From Apostichopus japonicus (Eukaryota > Echinodermata > Holothuroidea > Aspidochirotida > Stichopodidae), in NCBI RefSeq assembly GCF_037975245.1, contig NC_092565.1, positions 5,216,499 through 5,280,498 of the forward strand: a stretch of DNA of 64,000 nucleotides, written 5' to 3'. The notes beneath the pieces are model-generated. The model was not told the origin of the DNA and did no database searches. It saw only the letters and a program-made list of their open reading frames with translations. The position numbers and the translations under genes were made by a program. Positions 49,291 to 60,658 of this stretch are shown piece by piece. How positions within the stretch are numbered: position 1 is the first letter of the stretch; every line of letters starts with the position of its first letter.

Positions 49291-49404
49291 ATGGTATTTC
49301 GGTGTCTTCTCGTCATATTAGCTGTTTGTAAAGTCTCAGCGGACCGAGCTCCTTATTATTCATATGACATGTCGATAGATGGACAATTTATAATAGGCAT
49401 TGAG
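49291..49404 (+). CDS. S8 protease exon 1 (signal peptide)
   Basis: 38 codons; MVFRCLLVILAVCKVSA is a typical signal sequence. The more upstream in-frame ATG at 49177 would put about 38 residues before the signal and was not chosen. Donor GTAAGT. Confidence 0.9.
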
Positions 49405-52400
49405 GTAAGTCGATAAATTTACACAACCATATATACAGAATATTTAATATTTATGTTTGTTACTTTGAGTTTTCAACAACCAAAAAAGATAAACTGAACG
49501 AAAACCTATACTGTAGGCCTATTGAAAAATATCATGAATAAAAATAAAACGTAAACATCAACATTAACATCTTTCACGAATAAATTTTGGCCAAAATGCA
49601 AAAAAAAAAGCAAAACGAAATAGGAGAAACTGGGAGCAATAAATGAGAATCCATTACAGAAAGTAAACATTTGAATGAATATTTAACTAAGCAAAACATG
49701 ATAAAATGAAGCACATGTGACTCGATGATGTCGTATTTAGACTTGATCAAGCGGAGAGAAGGCATTAAAATATGGTGCGTGAGTTTAATTACGCCGTATT
49801 TTAATTGAACAGCCAGATGAGGATCCATACGAACTCAAGAAGCGTTTACTAGACGAGTTAGGTAGCCACAACATCGGCATCGATCATATACTCGAAGCAG
49901 GACCGAGAGTTATTCTGGCTAAATTTGATCCTAAATTTGCCGATCAGGTTTGTCACGTTACTTTTATTTTGCTTTTCGTGTATTGAAGCGTAGCAGATTA
50001 TGTTTACTTACATCTCAGGACGATGGTATACCGTGTATCATTTAAATATTGTTGTTTGCACAAATACGACACATTGGCATAATGAGAGAGGAGGGAGGGA
50101 GGGTGTCTGTCCCGTGTTCATATCTTCACATCACATATCTTACAATATAAATGTCGAGGTTTAATATTCTTGTCAACGCATGCATCCATTCACGTGACTG
50201 CGTATTTCATAATACATACTTTTATGCCACGGAAGATAACAGGCGTGTTAGTACGGTTATTTAAAGTCTCTGTAGTTGAGTATATCATGATTCTACTCTC
50301 AATTGGCTATCGTAGGTTTGTGATATGTCAGGGGTAGCCTACCTCGAAGCTGATGGACCAATGGTAATGCAGGGAAGTAAGCCTCCTGCCACAGGGCCCG
50401 AATTACCGGAATGGAATCTTGATAGGGTTAATCAACGTGATCTTCCTTTAGATGGCAATGCTGATTATGCAGGTGAGATGTAGGCAAGGAAAGATCATAT
50501 GCACTTTATGTTGGATACATGTACGTAATACATCAGAGTGATCATAAACCATAGGGGCCTACTTGTTATCCAAGGGCGGCGGAAGCACTGGGGGGGGGGG
50601 GGGCACCGACATCAAAGGGCACTTTTCAGAAATTCGATTGGACTGAATTCGATTGCATACTAGCACTGCAATATCCAATGTGCAAACTGGGAAACAAGGA
50701 ACAAGTTTTCTTTTGAGAAAAAATGAGGTGAAATCATGCTAGTTGCTAATGTAGGAATCTTCCGAATTAGAGTGTATTTCTTGTTAATATCTGAACAAAT
50801 TTTTTCCATTCGAAATAGCTTTGAGTTTGACCCACAGAAATTCACTAAAAGTCACGGACGTAGCCAGGATTTGCAAAGTTTTATGCACGACTATCTGAGC
50901 GGAGCGCCACCATCGGTTGGCGCAGAGCGTACAAGAAAATTTTTGGTTTTACAAACCCCTCTGATGGCCGGAAATGGCCCTTCCCGAGTGTTTATATTGG
51001 TTCCCTGGCCTCTTGCTAACTTGAGACACCTCAATTTTTATGTAGAAAAAGGGCACATTTTTAACCTGAGGAAAAGTGGGGGGGGGGGGGGCACGTGCCC
51101 CCCCGGTTCCGCCGCCCTTGTTGTTATCAGAAATCTGCCGGCAGTGGGTCTATGTTGCAGGTGACTTGCAGGCAAGACGAATCCATATCATTTTATGTTT
51201 GATGTATAATTAGTTTATATCAGACACCACACGTACTTGCCATCAGAAATATACCGGTCGCTAAGGAAGTGTATGTGCAGGTGACCGCGCAGGCAAGGCA
51301 ACTACATAGGCTCTATCATTTTAGGTACGATGCATAATTCGCATATCAATCCCGGCACTTGTTTATCAGAATTTGGCAGGTATATAGTAGCTCTGTATGT
51401 CAGTCAGATACATGCAGCTATAACGTGGACTTTGTTTTCATATTACTATATGAACCTCCTCACTAAAGCTCTCAATTGGGATGTGGGCAGTCCGTCACGT
51501 GTTGTAACACATACAAAAGTCGCACGGATGCATGTTTATATTGTAATATCCCTTTTGGCGTAAAAACGTATTGGTCTCATCTATTTGCATGAAACAGAAT
51601 AATATAAGAGTAGACCTTTTCACCGAAAGTAACGAAAGACAACATTGGTTCTTTGATCCCCATAGCACCACATAGGTAACCAACGATAGCGCCACCACCT
51701 GTCATAAGCTGCACTACTGAAGTAAGTTAAAACATAGTAGTTAGGCGATGACCAGATTACGGTGAATAAAAAAGAAACATTTCATAAAAACCAGAGGTCA
51801 TCTTCATAGTTGCATAACAAACACACAAATAACCTCATTATTACGAGAATAACTTCTAACATCATGCACCATGGTAGGCGCTATCAATAGACACTGAATT
51901 CATTGTCATGAATATTCATAATGTCTGACGTCACTGAAAATACTGGAAGTCTATTTAATAACATGAATAACACCCACACTAAGGCGAGGAGGCCGATGGG
52001 AAAGGGTGTTTCATTTCTCATTTAATCTATGCATGAATATTTCGATGACGTCATAAACTCAAATGACCACGTACAACTTAAACTTTTTCCTCTTTTTTTT
52101 GTTTTTACAATAATTGAAGGAGATGGAGGGAATGGCACACATGTGTACCTGTTGGACAGCGGTCTCTTTAAAGGTCACGTGGCCTTTGAGGGTAAAGAAA
52201 AACTGAGTTTCGATGCGCGGTCTGAAAAGGTAACTTTTTGGTAGGGGGTGGGGGAGGAGAGGGGGAGGGGAAGGGAGGGAGAAAACGTAAGTGAGTTATA
52301 ATTTTTATCTATTACTTTATTGGCCATCCTAATGCATGTTTAATTAATTTATGCCTTGTCAACATATTCTATATTTTGATATATTTTGATGGGTACAACA

Positions 52401-55400
52401 TGAACGTAATTTAGTTTAAGGAATTAGTATAGTATTTCAAATGGTTACAGTGGTGTGCGCAAGGTAACGGGGGGGGGGGGGGAGAGAAAGGGGGACGTGG
52501 CGTCGTCGATCGGGAGAAAATGCGTCAGTTATTTTTTTGCACTGATATGGGTGTACCCCCCCCCCCCCCACACACACACACCCATCGCTTCCCCTATTTT
52601 CAACTCACTCACAGTACTGATTAGCACAATCTTGCAATTAGAGCTAAGCTGTAGTCCCTAAATATGTCTCAGGATACATCGATTTTTACAGGAAGGGAAC
52701 CCTACATGCATGGGAGCCGGCTTAAATTCAACAAACCCAGGGCCGCACCCCTCCTTTATAACTCCTTGATACGCCTCTGGCCCTTCTATAAAGGTCCATT
52801 CACCTTCTTAAATCAGTCGGGTGTAAATGTTGCGAAATTTGGTCCCGCCTTTAAAATCCTGCATAATTTACTGAGGCTATATATAAAGTTGAGAGTCTTT
52901 ATTGTTTTTTCATCAGGGCAATGATTGCAATGGTCACGGTACTCACGCCGGTGCAATTATCGTAAGTAAGAGGTACGGGATCGCCCACAATGCAACGATT
53001 CACGGTGTCAGGGTAGTCGGTTGCAGGGGCCACACGACAATTTCGCTCGCCTGTAGAGGTACGCAAGTCGGGATAAGTACAGTAACATATATGGTACATT
53101 TCTGCAAGACGGTGTTCAATTCAGTATCCTGGCTGCGTGCATGTTTATTCCCCCCAAAAAACGAATAAAACAAGTGGTAGTATAAATCGCGATCTTTAAT
53201 CGTGAAATCATAAATACAGTAAAATGGGGCCAGCACCACTTATACAGGTTAATGTAAATGAACATATACTTGTGTGTATACAAAAGAAATCCATGCGTGC
53301 TCCGCCGGACGGGGGGGGGGGGATTATATGTGGCGGGATATTGGTAGAGTGTGTTATGCCTAGGTCAATGCTTACAACGATTTTCGTCCCAAGGTCCTTG
53401 ACAATACACGCCTAGCTAATTTCCCCTTCCTGTTACCATGGGGTAACTATACTTCCTTTTTTATAGGGGATCAAATGCTTTACTAGACTGGGCAGGCAGA
53501 ACCTACTGTCTATAAAGAAAAAAAAATCATTATATAAAAATATAAAAAATAATAATTCTGGCAATTTCCTCCTTGGGAGGCAGGGGGAGACACATATTTG
53601 GAAGCCCCCATCGTTACACCAATGCCTGTTACCCTTCTCCCAAAGATCTCATTAGAATGGCAGATTTGGCGTTGCCACTAATCCTCTCAACTTTCAACTT
53701 AATTAAAGCATACTAACCATGATCCTTGTGTCCACTTTAAATTACCCATCACAATCTTCATTCATGCGCCGACGCCTTCAACAGGTATAAACTACGTAGC
53801 TAGGAAGCGCCGTTTGCCTTGCGTAATGCAAATCGGATCGATCACAGAAGAAGGGATATCACCTAGTCTGGATGAAGGCGTTCGTGTCATCTCGAAACTA
53901 GGATGTGTCGTCGTGGTACCAGCGGGCAACAACGGCAACGATGCCTGTTTGCAATCTCCATCCAGATCAGAGGAGGTAATTTCAAGTCTATACCGTACTT
54001 TAAATCATGTGTTTCAATTTCATAATTTCCAAGTTTACGATCACAAAACGACTGAACCCTGCATATCAAAGAATCAAAAGGATACCTTTTCTTTTTAAAG
54101 AAAAGTCATCCGAGAGAAAGTTAAGAACCCGGGCACGAAAACCAGACAACTTCATCCCCTTTCAACCACAATCCCTTTTAATTCACCAAGGTTCTATTAT
54201 ACGTAGGTTGTTGTACTGTACTAGTATGCGGTGTAAGGCACAGCCGCCTGCGTAGTATGGCATGCAGTCCAATATGCTTTAAGACTGCAGTGTGGAATGC
54301 CCACATATCCATTTGAAAGGGAAATATTTAGATCATTGCAAGCCATTCAACCAGCTAGTATTAATCAAATGAGTCCGAATCATTGTCACCGTAGCCCGGT
54401 TATATTTAACAAGTCAAAATGACGTTTTGTTTCACAATGAAAATACTATATCCATTAGTGAAAAATTACCGTCTGAAAATATTGTTAGGACTATTCGGTT
54501 TATAGGAAGGACGAAGTATTAGTTAAACCAAAAGCTGAATTGATGAGGTATTCACAGAGAAACCATAAAATTATCTCACCGATAATAGAGGGAAATTTGC
54601 CAAAGCAAGCCTTTGGCACCCAGTTCAGTAGGTTCATAACTGTTAAAATTGTAAGCTTTTGTCCAGGCTGTTTCTTCTTCTTCTGTGAGTGCGTGTATTT
54701 TTTTTGGGGGGGGGGGGGGGGGGTGACCTACAAACCCGGAGACTAAACAATTGAATCGCTTTAGTACCCGTCCTGTTAAACTCAATCCTTTTATAGTACT
54801 TCCTTCCTAACATTCAATTATATCCTATTTCATCTCAAACAAATCATTTTGTATGTCTTCTGCAATCAATAATTTTCAGGTGATTACTGTTGGGGCGTTG
54901 GCACACTGGGATTACATCCACCAGAATTCAAATTGGGGAAAGTGCGTAGATATCTTTGCTCCAGGACAAAACGTCAGGAGTGCGTGGTACATCTCGACTG
55001 TTGATAACGACACCCTTTCGGGAACGTCGATGTCAGCCAGTCACGTGACAGGTACAGTGCTTCCTTTAATAATACCGCATTTAACACACAGAGGTGTATC
55101 CAGCTCAATTCTAGATCCATCATACAGTTTTAACTGTGGGAGGTCAACAAGAACCAATGAACCAATGATTTCTTTCATCCCATCCCATCCCATCCCATGC
55201 AATCCACAACACTCCTCCCCCTTATGGCAAGCCGTTTTAAGATTTAACTCCCAATTCTTCTTAAGTGCAATTACAGTCTACTTATGTCGAATTCACTTCA
55301 ACTTAAGTGAAATAGAACTCGACTTGAGTAAAATGTATTCCACTTAAGTGAAATAGCATTTCACTTAAGTAGAATACAAATGTTCTATTTCAGTATAATA

Positions 55401-56196
55401 TAATATCACTTCAGTAGAATATAATTCCACTTAAGCTTAATTTAAGTCTACTTAAGTGAAATGGCACTTTACTTAAATACATGGACTATTCTAATTAAGT
55501 TAAATTGAATTTGACTTAAGTTAAATTGAATTTGACTTAAGTGAAACATAATTCCAATTAATTAAAATTGAATTGTACTTATATGAAATGGTATTTTACT
55601 TGAGTAAAATATATGGCCTATTTTACTTACGTGAAATACAATTCCACGTAAGTAGATTTGAAAAGTGAAATTGGTCCCTATTTAACTTAAGTATAAACAA
55701 TTCTACTTAAGTAAAATTCAATTATACTTCAGTGAAATACAATTCACTAAAGTGGAAATGAATTTCACTTAAGAAGAATGCATTTCACTTAAGTAACATT
55801 CGGGAGTAAATGTTAAAACAGCTTGCCATTCTGTCGTTCTGTACTGTACAGATCTAAAAAGAACTTCAATCCTACATATATTTGATTGGGTCCTTCTAGC
55901 TGTGGTTTTGGGGATGACTCTTGTTAGCAACCATTAATCTGGTTTGTATGATATTATTATTATCGTATTATCATTATTGTTATTATTGTTATTATTCTTA
56001 TCGTTCTACTACAGGAGCTGCTCTCTTGAAGCTATCGAGTGGAATAAAGCCAGAAAAGGTTAAAGCTAGACTGATCAAAGAAGCTACCAAGGGCCGGATG
56101 CACGGGGTAATGAATGGCTCTCCTAGTCGAATTTTGTACATCAAGCCACCGCAAGTCAAACCACCGAGAACGCCAAAGCCAAGGACGGAGCTATGA
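49291..56196 (+). CDS. Secreted subtilisin-like (S8, proteinase K-type) serine protease, complete
   Basis: Exons 49291-49404, 49813-49947, 50316-50472, 52120-52229, 52917-53058, 53785-53975, 54880-55051 and 56015-56196 join in frame to 1203 nt (400 residues plus TGA). A signal peptide (residues 1 to about 17) is followed by an inhibitor I9-type prodomain (about 30-105, FIIGIEPDEDPYELKKRLLD, RVILAKFD) and the catalytic domain. The triad is Asp148 (LLDSG), His179 (NGHGTHAG) and Ser333 (SGTSMSASH), with oxyanion Asn268 (PAGNNGND). All are present, so the enzyme looks active. Order and spacing match proteinase K, and there is no P-domain or transmembrane segment. Oddities: the usual SLSLGG substrate-binding strand reads MQIGS, and the usual GTSMATPH reads GTSMSASH, losing the conserved proline. 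The C terminus is a proline/lysine tail (KPPQVKPPRTPKPRTEL). PCSK9-like identity is less likely because its C-terminal Cys/His domain is missing. Confidence 0.93.
49813..49947 (+). CDS. S8 protease exon 2 (prodomain)
   Basis: 45 codons, phase 0, PDEDPYELKKRLLDELGSHN then a GPRVILAKFDPKFADQ strand typical of the I9 propeptide that folds and inhibits the zymogen. Confidence 0.9.
50316..50472 (+). CDS. S8 protease exon 3 (prodomain end, start of catalytic domain)
   Basis: 157 nt, phase 0 to 1. VAYLEADGPM closes the prodomain (compare VxYIExD), and WNLDRVNQRDLPLDG opens the mature enzyme, like proteinase K WGLARIS. Autoprocessing should fall between them. Confidence 0.92.
50571..51120. mobile_element. 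550-bp hAT-type MITE in S8 protease intron 3
   Basis: Ends CAAGGGCGGCGGAA and TTCCGCCGCCCTTG are exact inverted repeats, flanked by a perfect 8-bp duplication TTGTTATC at 50563-50570 and 51121-51128. Next to the termini are G runs (50591-50603) and a GGGGGGGGCACGTGCCCCCC palindrome (51080-51104). A second terminus-like string CACGGACGTAGCCAGG at about 50855 suggests a composite of two related elements. The incidental + frame across it is not a gene. Confidence 0.88.
51128..51400 (+). repeat. Diverged copies of the exon 3 / intron 3 border
   Basis: GCAGGTGACTTGCAGGCAAG (near 51158) and GCAGGTGACCGCGCAGGCAA (near 51278) repeat the real boundary GCAGGTGAGATGTAGGCAAG (50470). Each is followed by similar text (ATCATTTTATGTTTGATG / ATCATTTTAGGTACGATG / ATGCACTTTATGTTGGAT). 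Hence about two tandem ~110-bp copies of the donor region lie downstream. Confidence 0.65.
52120..52229 (+). CDS. S8 protease exon 4 (catalytic Asp)
   Basis: 110 nt, DGGNGTHVYLLDSGLFKGHV and onward; Asp148 lies in LLDSG. Acceptor TTGAAG, donor GTAACT. Confidence 0.92.
52448..52610. mobile_element. hAT-like fragment with G and C runs
   Basis: CAGTGGTGTGCGCAAGG opens a stretch with a 13-base G run, a C run near 52557 and a CA repeat. A possible partner terminus CAGAGGCGTATCAAGG lies on the minus strand at about 52763-52781, but the flanking 8-mers do not match. Confidence 0.4.
52917..53058 (+). CDS. S8 protease exon 5 (catalytic His)
   Basis: 142 nt, GNDCNGHGTHAGAIIVSKRY then GIAHNATIHGVRVVGCRGHT; His179 lies in NGHGTHAG. 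Acceptor TTTTCATCAG, donor GTACGC. Confidence 0.94.
53785..53975 (+). CDS. S8 protease exon 6 (oxyanion Asn)
   Basis: 191 nt, from INYVARKRRLPCVMQIGS to VVVVPAGNNGNDACLQSPSR. Asn268 is the oxyanion-hole residue. The MQIGS strand replaces the common SLSLGG. Confidence 0.92.
54880..55051 (+). CDS. S8 protease exon 7 (catalytic Ser)
   Basis: 172 nt, VITVGALAHWDYIHQNSNWG to DNDTLSGTSMSASHVT. Ser333 is the nucleophile. CVDIFAPGQNVRSAW matches the family VDIFAPG strand. Confidence 0.95.
55240..55800. repeat. Clustered ACTTAAGT palindromes in S8 protease intron 7
   Basis: About eleven copies of CACTTAAGTGAAAT-type strings or near variants, irregularly spaced over 560 bp and alternating with TAGAAT/TTAAAT spacers. 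Every core is its own reverse complement. It reads as a decayed short tandem repeat. Confidence 0.75.
56015..56196 (+). CDS. S8 protease exon 8 (C terminus)
   Basis: 182 nt, AALLKLSSGIKPEKVKARLI onward to a KPPQVKPPRTPKPRTEL tail and TGA at 56194-56196. Acceptor TTCTACTACAG. Confidence 0.93.
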
Positions 56197-59100
56197 ATCA
56201 GCGAGCGAGACTTTCGTTAAATATAAAGTCTTTGAGGAAGATATATGATGCAGGGGCATACTGAAATGAAACATTCTCTGCTTCATAAAATACAAGTGCC
56301 CTTTTTGGTTAATGAAAAGTACCCTTTTCCCATTTAAGCAAACTAAAAACAGTGCCCGTTTGTTGTCTTTTGCAATTATGAAAGTGACTTTTGATCTTTG
56401 AAAATATTTTATTGAATATATGTGTGGGGAGGGAGTGGGAAAGGTTTGCGGAGGGGAGATATGAGGGTACTTTATACTCAAGGGTACTCAAACGATATTG
56501 TAATCATGTATCTACATATGGTTTAGAACGAGGGTTGTCAACGGTTGTGAGAATATGTGTATAGGGTGGGAGTGGGGTGGGATGGTTGCATGACAGGCAA
56601 GAGAAGCACCATCATCGATATGCCATTTACTACAATTCTGAAACCGACGCTTAGATTTGCTGGAATTTTCTAAAGGCCAACGAAGAAGTCATTGTAAGCA
56701 AGTTAAAGGATTAAGAGTAATTCAACAGGAAATTGTTGACACATTTTATAAGATCATGCAACTCCATCATGGTCCTGAATGACAAAGATACCGTACTGAG
56801 GAAGGGAACAAGACTACCCAGAGCACCAACCGCCCACCTATCCCGCCCCCCCCCCCACCCCACACGCATTCAATCCTGTCTGTTGGCGTGATAAACTTGC
56901 TAGATTATCACGGCACATCTTAAAGTGTCTTCATACTACTGTTGTGCGATATTAAGTTGATGGAAAATACAGCTCCGCAAACTGATAAACTAATTACAGG
57001 CCTTGGTCACTTTGTTCCTTCGGCTGTCGGAAAAGCGAATAAAATAGGCACAATTATCAATTGGGACTGAGTGAAGTAAAGTCAGGTACACCTTTGGGCC
57101 AGGTACATTAAGTTTTTTTAAAATATGCGTATCGAAAGAATCGGTTAACATCTTAAGCGAAACTGTTGTTACGTCTTCTAAGTATTATCGACATCAATAT
57201 GTATGGTGACGTCATAATCTTAATAAAACAAACTAAGACAAACAAAGGAAAAGTTATGATATGACTGGCATTTGTTCTCATTTACCTCTAGGAAAGAAGC
57301 TTATAGCGATTAATTGATATTAGTTTAGAAACATTTCAACACACACAAATATGAACTTGATTGGTCAACAGTACCATAGCATACATCACCATTGTTTTAG
57401 TTGATTGCGGGAGGGGGGGGGGGTGGGTGGGGTGGGGGGAGGTGAGGGGATGAAGGTGGTCCCAAGCAAGTTCGGGAATTCACACTTAATGTCAGTTGGA
57501 TATCTAATTAATTTGTACCATTTCTGGGATTTGGAATACAGTAGACCAAATTGTGATGTAAAACCATCATTAATGATAAACTTTTGATTAAAAAGAACTC
57601 CACTGGTAGTCATGGCTGTAATATTAGTTTATCAAGATAGCACAGGTTTAAAAGCTTGCAAATGGGACCAATTTTGGAAGATATGTGGGTGGTTTTCATG
57701 TAGAACTGGGGGCACAACATTTGAATCTCTGAACTAATTAACAAACAAGAAATATGTTCAAAACAGAATGGATTAGGTAATACTATATTCTAAGAGTCTT
57801 TATTAGTTATTGTTCTAACAAATATGTACAACTCATATATTTAAACTGTTGCAATCTCCATAATTTTATCATAATAATATCAATAATAATAATAATAATT
57901 ACAGTTTTGATGAGAATAATTCACATATCGGTCTCCCAAGTATATGATAATAACCTACAATTATTGTTAATTAGGTTTACAGTTTTGTTCAAGGCCAAGG
58001 CCCTCTCACACGACTTTACAACTTAACCCTGGTCATTGGTAACTTGTCACACCTACACACCAAAGTGTGCACAATTCAATCAATCTCTCCTGGGGCACCA
58101 CAGTGCACCACATCCAGGGGTACTTCCCATAGGGTGCAGCCACAAACCGGCGCACGCAACTATATTTACAAGTTACCTCGCAAGTCCCCATTTATACACC
58201 TGGGTGAAGAGAGGCAATGGAGATAAAGTGTCTTGCCCAAGGACACAACGCAATGATCTGGCCAGGACTCCAATCTGTAATCCTTAGATCACAGGTCCAC
58301 TGCCTTAACCACTTGACCACAATGCCCTCTCCTACACCCTCCCTCACCTACAAGAGTAATACGACAAGAAAAATGTCAGTATATTGTTGAGAAGTTATCC
58401 ACTGTGCAGTATCAAGAAAAGAGCAAAATAGAAAAAAGAAGTATCTAAGATAACTCTGGTGATGAAAAAGAGAAAAGAAGATTATTCCTGATTGGCTGTT
58501 ATCTTCATCTAATAAGTTGACCAATAAAAACTGTAAATAGTGACATTTAATTTCATTTGTGACACAGATCATGATTTGATTTCAGATAGTACGACTAGTA
58601 CAGCCTCTCTGGAAACAAACACACTCAGAAAATGTCGGCAGCAGCAAAGTAAACTGCATTTTGGGTGTAGAAGAACAAAAATTAAATTACAGTAGCTTTT
58701 ATGTCACACCTTCAAAGATGTATGTAATACCCTATTCCCACGCCTGCCCTGCTTCACACTCACACCTCAACACGCCCCCCCAACAAACCCACCCCACATA
58801 TATATTATATATGTCTTAGTGTCCAATGTTGTTGTGTTAGCCTGATAAATACCATAGACTTTTAATATGCAATATTCCTCTTTTTTTTAATGCAGCTTCC
58901 AAAAATCAAAATTTGTAGAAATGATATAATTTTTCTCTTGAAAGAAATCTGTCGCATGATGAAAAATTAACATAAATGAAAGGATTTATCTACCCAATCG
59001 TGACATTAACGATGGCATTTTGTGCATCTGATTGGCTTCAGAGTGACTAAAAGCAGAACCTACAATTGATATTAAATATCTTTACATAACTGTGGCCATT

Positions 59101-60562
59101 TAGTAACATTCCAAATAAAAAAATCCAAAAATTTATACTTAGTTACATAATCAAAAGGAACCAATTATAATAAGGGAAAGTTTGTGAATACTCAACAAAT
59201 ATGAAGAATATGAAAAGTAAAAAAAAATCAAACAACAAAAAATATATCTAGTGATTAATTGAACGTGTGGATTCTTAGAATCCTGGATTGCAACAGTCCA
59301 CTAAAAGACTACATTTACCTTTCCCTATCTTCTGAAAAACAAATAAACAAAGTAAACAAATATAATGTTGGCTGAACTATTCAAGTTTAGGCTCAAATTT
59401 CTGAGCTTAAATTTACACAACTGGTTTGATAATTCTGGCAAAGATTACACTCTATTATTGTCCTATGTTGTGTGGGCTAAGATAAAATAGAAAGGCATCT
59501 TAAAAAAAAAAAACCCACCCTGCAAGCATTTTATAACAATACTGAAATAGGTGTAACAATTTCAAGGCTAAAGTAGGGGACAGTTATCTCGAAGTAAAAC
59601 TGCAAAGAAAAATATGTCTCATGTTATACTTTCTGAGCAGCTGCGCCATCACTTGTGAAGAACTTTATGAAGTGATCTAAACATGGGATTAACGAGTTTT
59701 TATCCCCCTACTTTGCCTCTTTGGAAAGAGCTCCTTGAAATGTCACTTATTTTGCCCACTAAAATAGAAGAAACAAATTCGGTTTTGAGCGGCAGGTACC
59801 GAGGGAGTGGACAGGGACAGGGAGAAGAGATGCGACTCCACTTAAAATGGACTTTTATGAAATTGAACGAAGGGATGTGAGAACTTGAAATTATATTTCA
59901 CATGTATTTACCCGAGCGAGCCAAATATGTCGGAAAATATCTATAATAACTAAACATGGCCAATATATGAATTAATGACTCTTTTATGGACAAAAAGGAA
60001 TGTGGAATTGACAAACTTGAGCAATTTTATCCAACTTCACAAAACCAATTTGTGTGAGAAAATTACAGTTCTTTCCCCTTTCCCCCCTCCCTCCCCCCCC
60101 TCCCTCAAATAGCTGGCCATTTACTTATTGCTAGCTTGCCGTCTCGGACTTAAACCGCGAGAGATTCTTCCGAAAGGAAATAAATAAACCGTCCAAAAAC
60201 TTCGCTAAAGGAGAAAATTACATACGTGGATAAATGAACAATGCTTTATTGTCTACCACAGAAGGCAAAATGGAGGTAAATAAACAATTCTAGGATCAGA
60301 ATTTACCTGTTAGTTAGTATTCTAAAAAAGTACATGGAGAAGCAATCTATTATGCAAAAATACTCTAATACCTCACCAAATCTATCAGAAATAAGTCAAG
60401 CTCTCCCAGATCGGATTGCTTTTCTGTTTTACTTTTCGAAAGTATTGCATAACATTCAAACGTGACAAACACCGAGTGAACCAAGTAAACTTGGCCGACC
60501 GGGTAACCTTTTTGCTTTCCGACATTCACTCATAGTTTAATATATCGATGCTCTTCGCAGGA
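56197..60562. other. Convergent intergenic region: S8 protease 3' flank and HTT 3' UTR
   Basis: No supported gene. It holds a G-rich tract at 57405-57450, a C tract near 56846, the antisense SINE at 58085-58333 and AT-rich DNA. Minus-strand AATAAA (plus TTTATT) at 60245-60250 is one of several possible HTT polyadenylation signals. Confidence 0.55.
58085..58333 (-). repeat. tRNA-derived SINE, minus strand
   Basis: On the minus strand GGCATTGTGGTCAAGTGGTT AAGGCAGTGG (A-box-like; plus 58301-58327) is followed by GATTGGAGTCCTGGCC in the B-box position and then CCTTGGGCAAGACACTTTAT, a common tail motif of tRNA-derived SINEs in marine animals. About 250 bp. Confidence 0.75.
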
Positions 60563-60658
60563 TCACAGCTGGTTCAATAACGCACTGTACGCAATTTCAG
60601 ATGCACAGACTGTCTGGAACGTGGACACGAAAGCTCGGCGAGCTGAACTCTCCGTGAT
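60563..60658 (-). CDS. HTT: HTT terminal exon
   Basis: 96 nt; [20 protein letters not shown] then [11 protein letters not shown] and TGA. Human has [20 protein letters not shown] here, and the final residues diverge and are shorter. It is too short for an ORF list, and was placed by the TTTTTTCAG acceptor and phase. Confidence 0.87.
   Translation of the reverse strand: MTESSARRAFVSTFQTVCASEIAYSALLNQL

Noticed and set aside
47110-52781. Pairing of single hAT-like ends (47110, 48872, 52448, 52781) into full elements
   Set aside because: Flanking 8-mers do not match for any pair, so no bounded element can be claimed from these ends.
49291-56196. PCSK9 orthologue
   Set aside because: The protein ends soon after the catalytic domain and has no Cys/His-rich C-terminal domain; the proteinase K type fits better.
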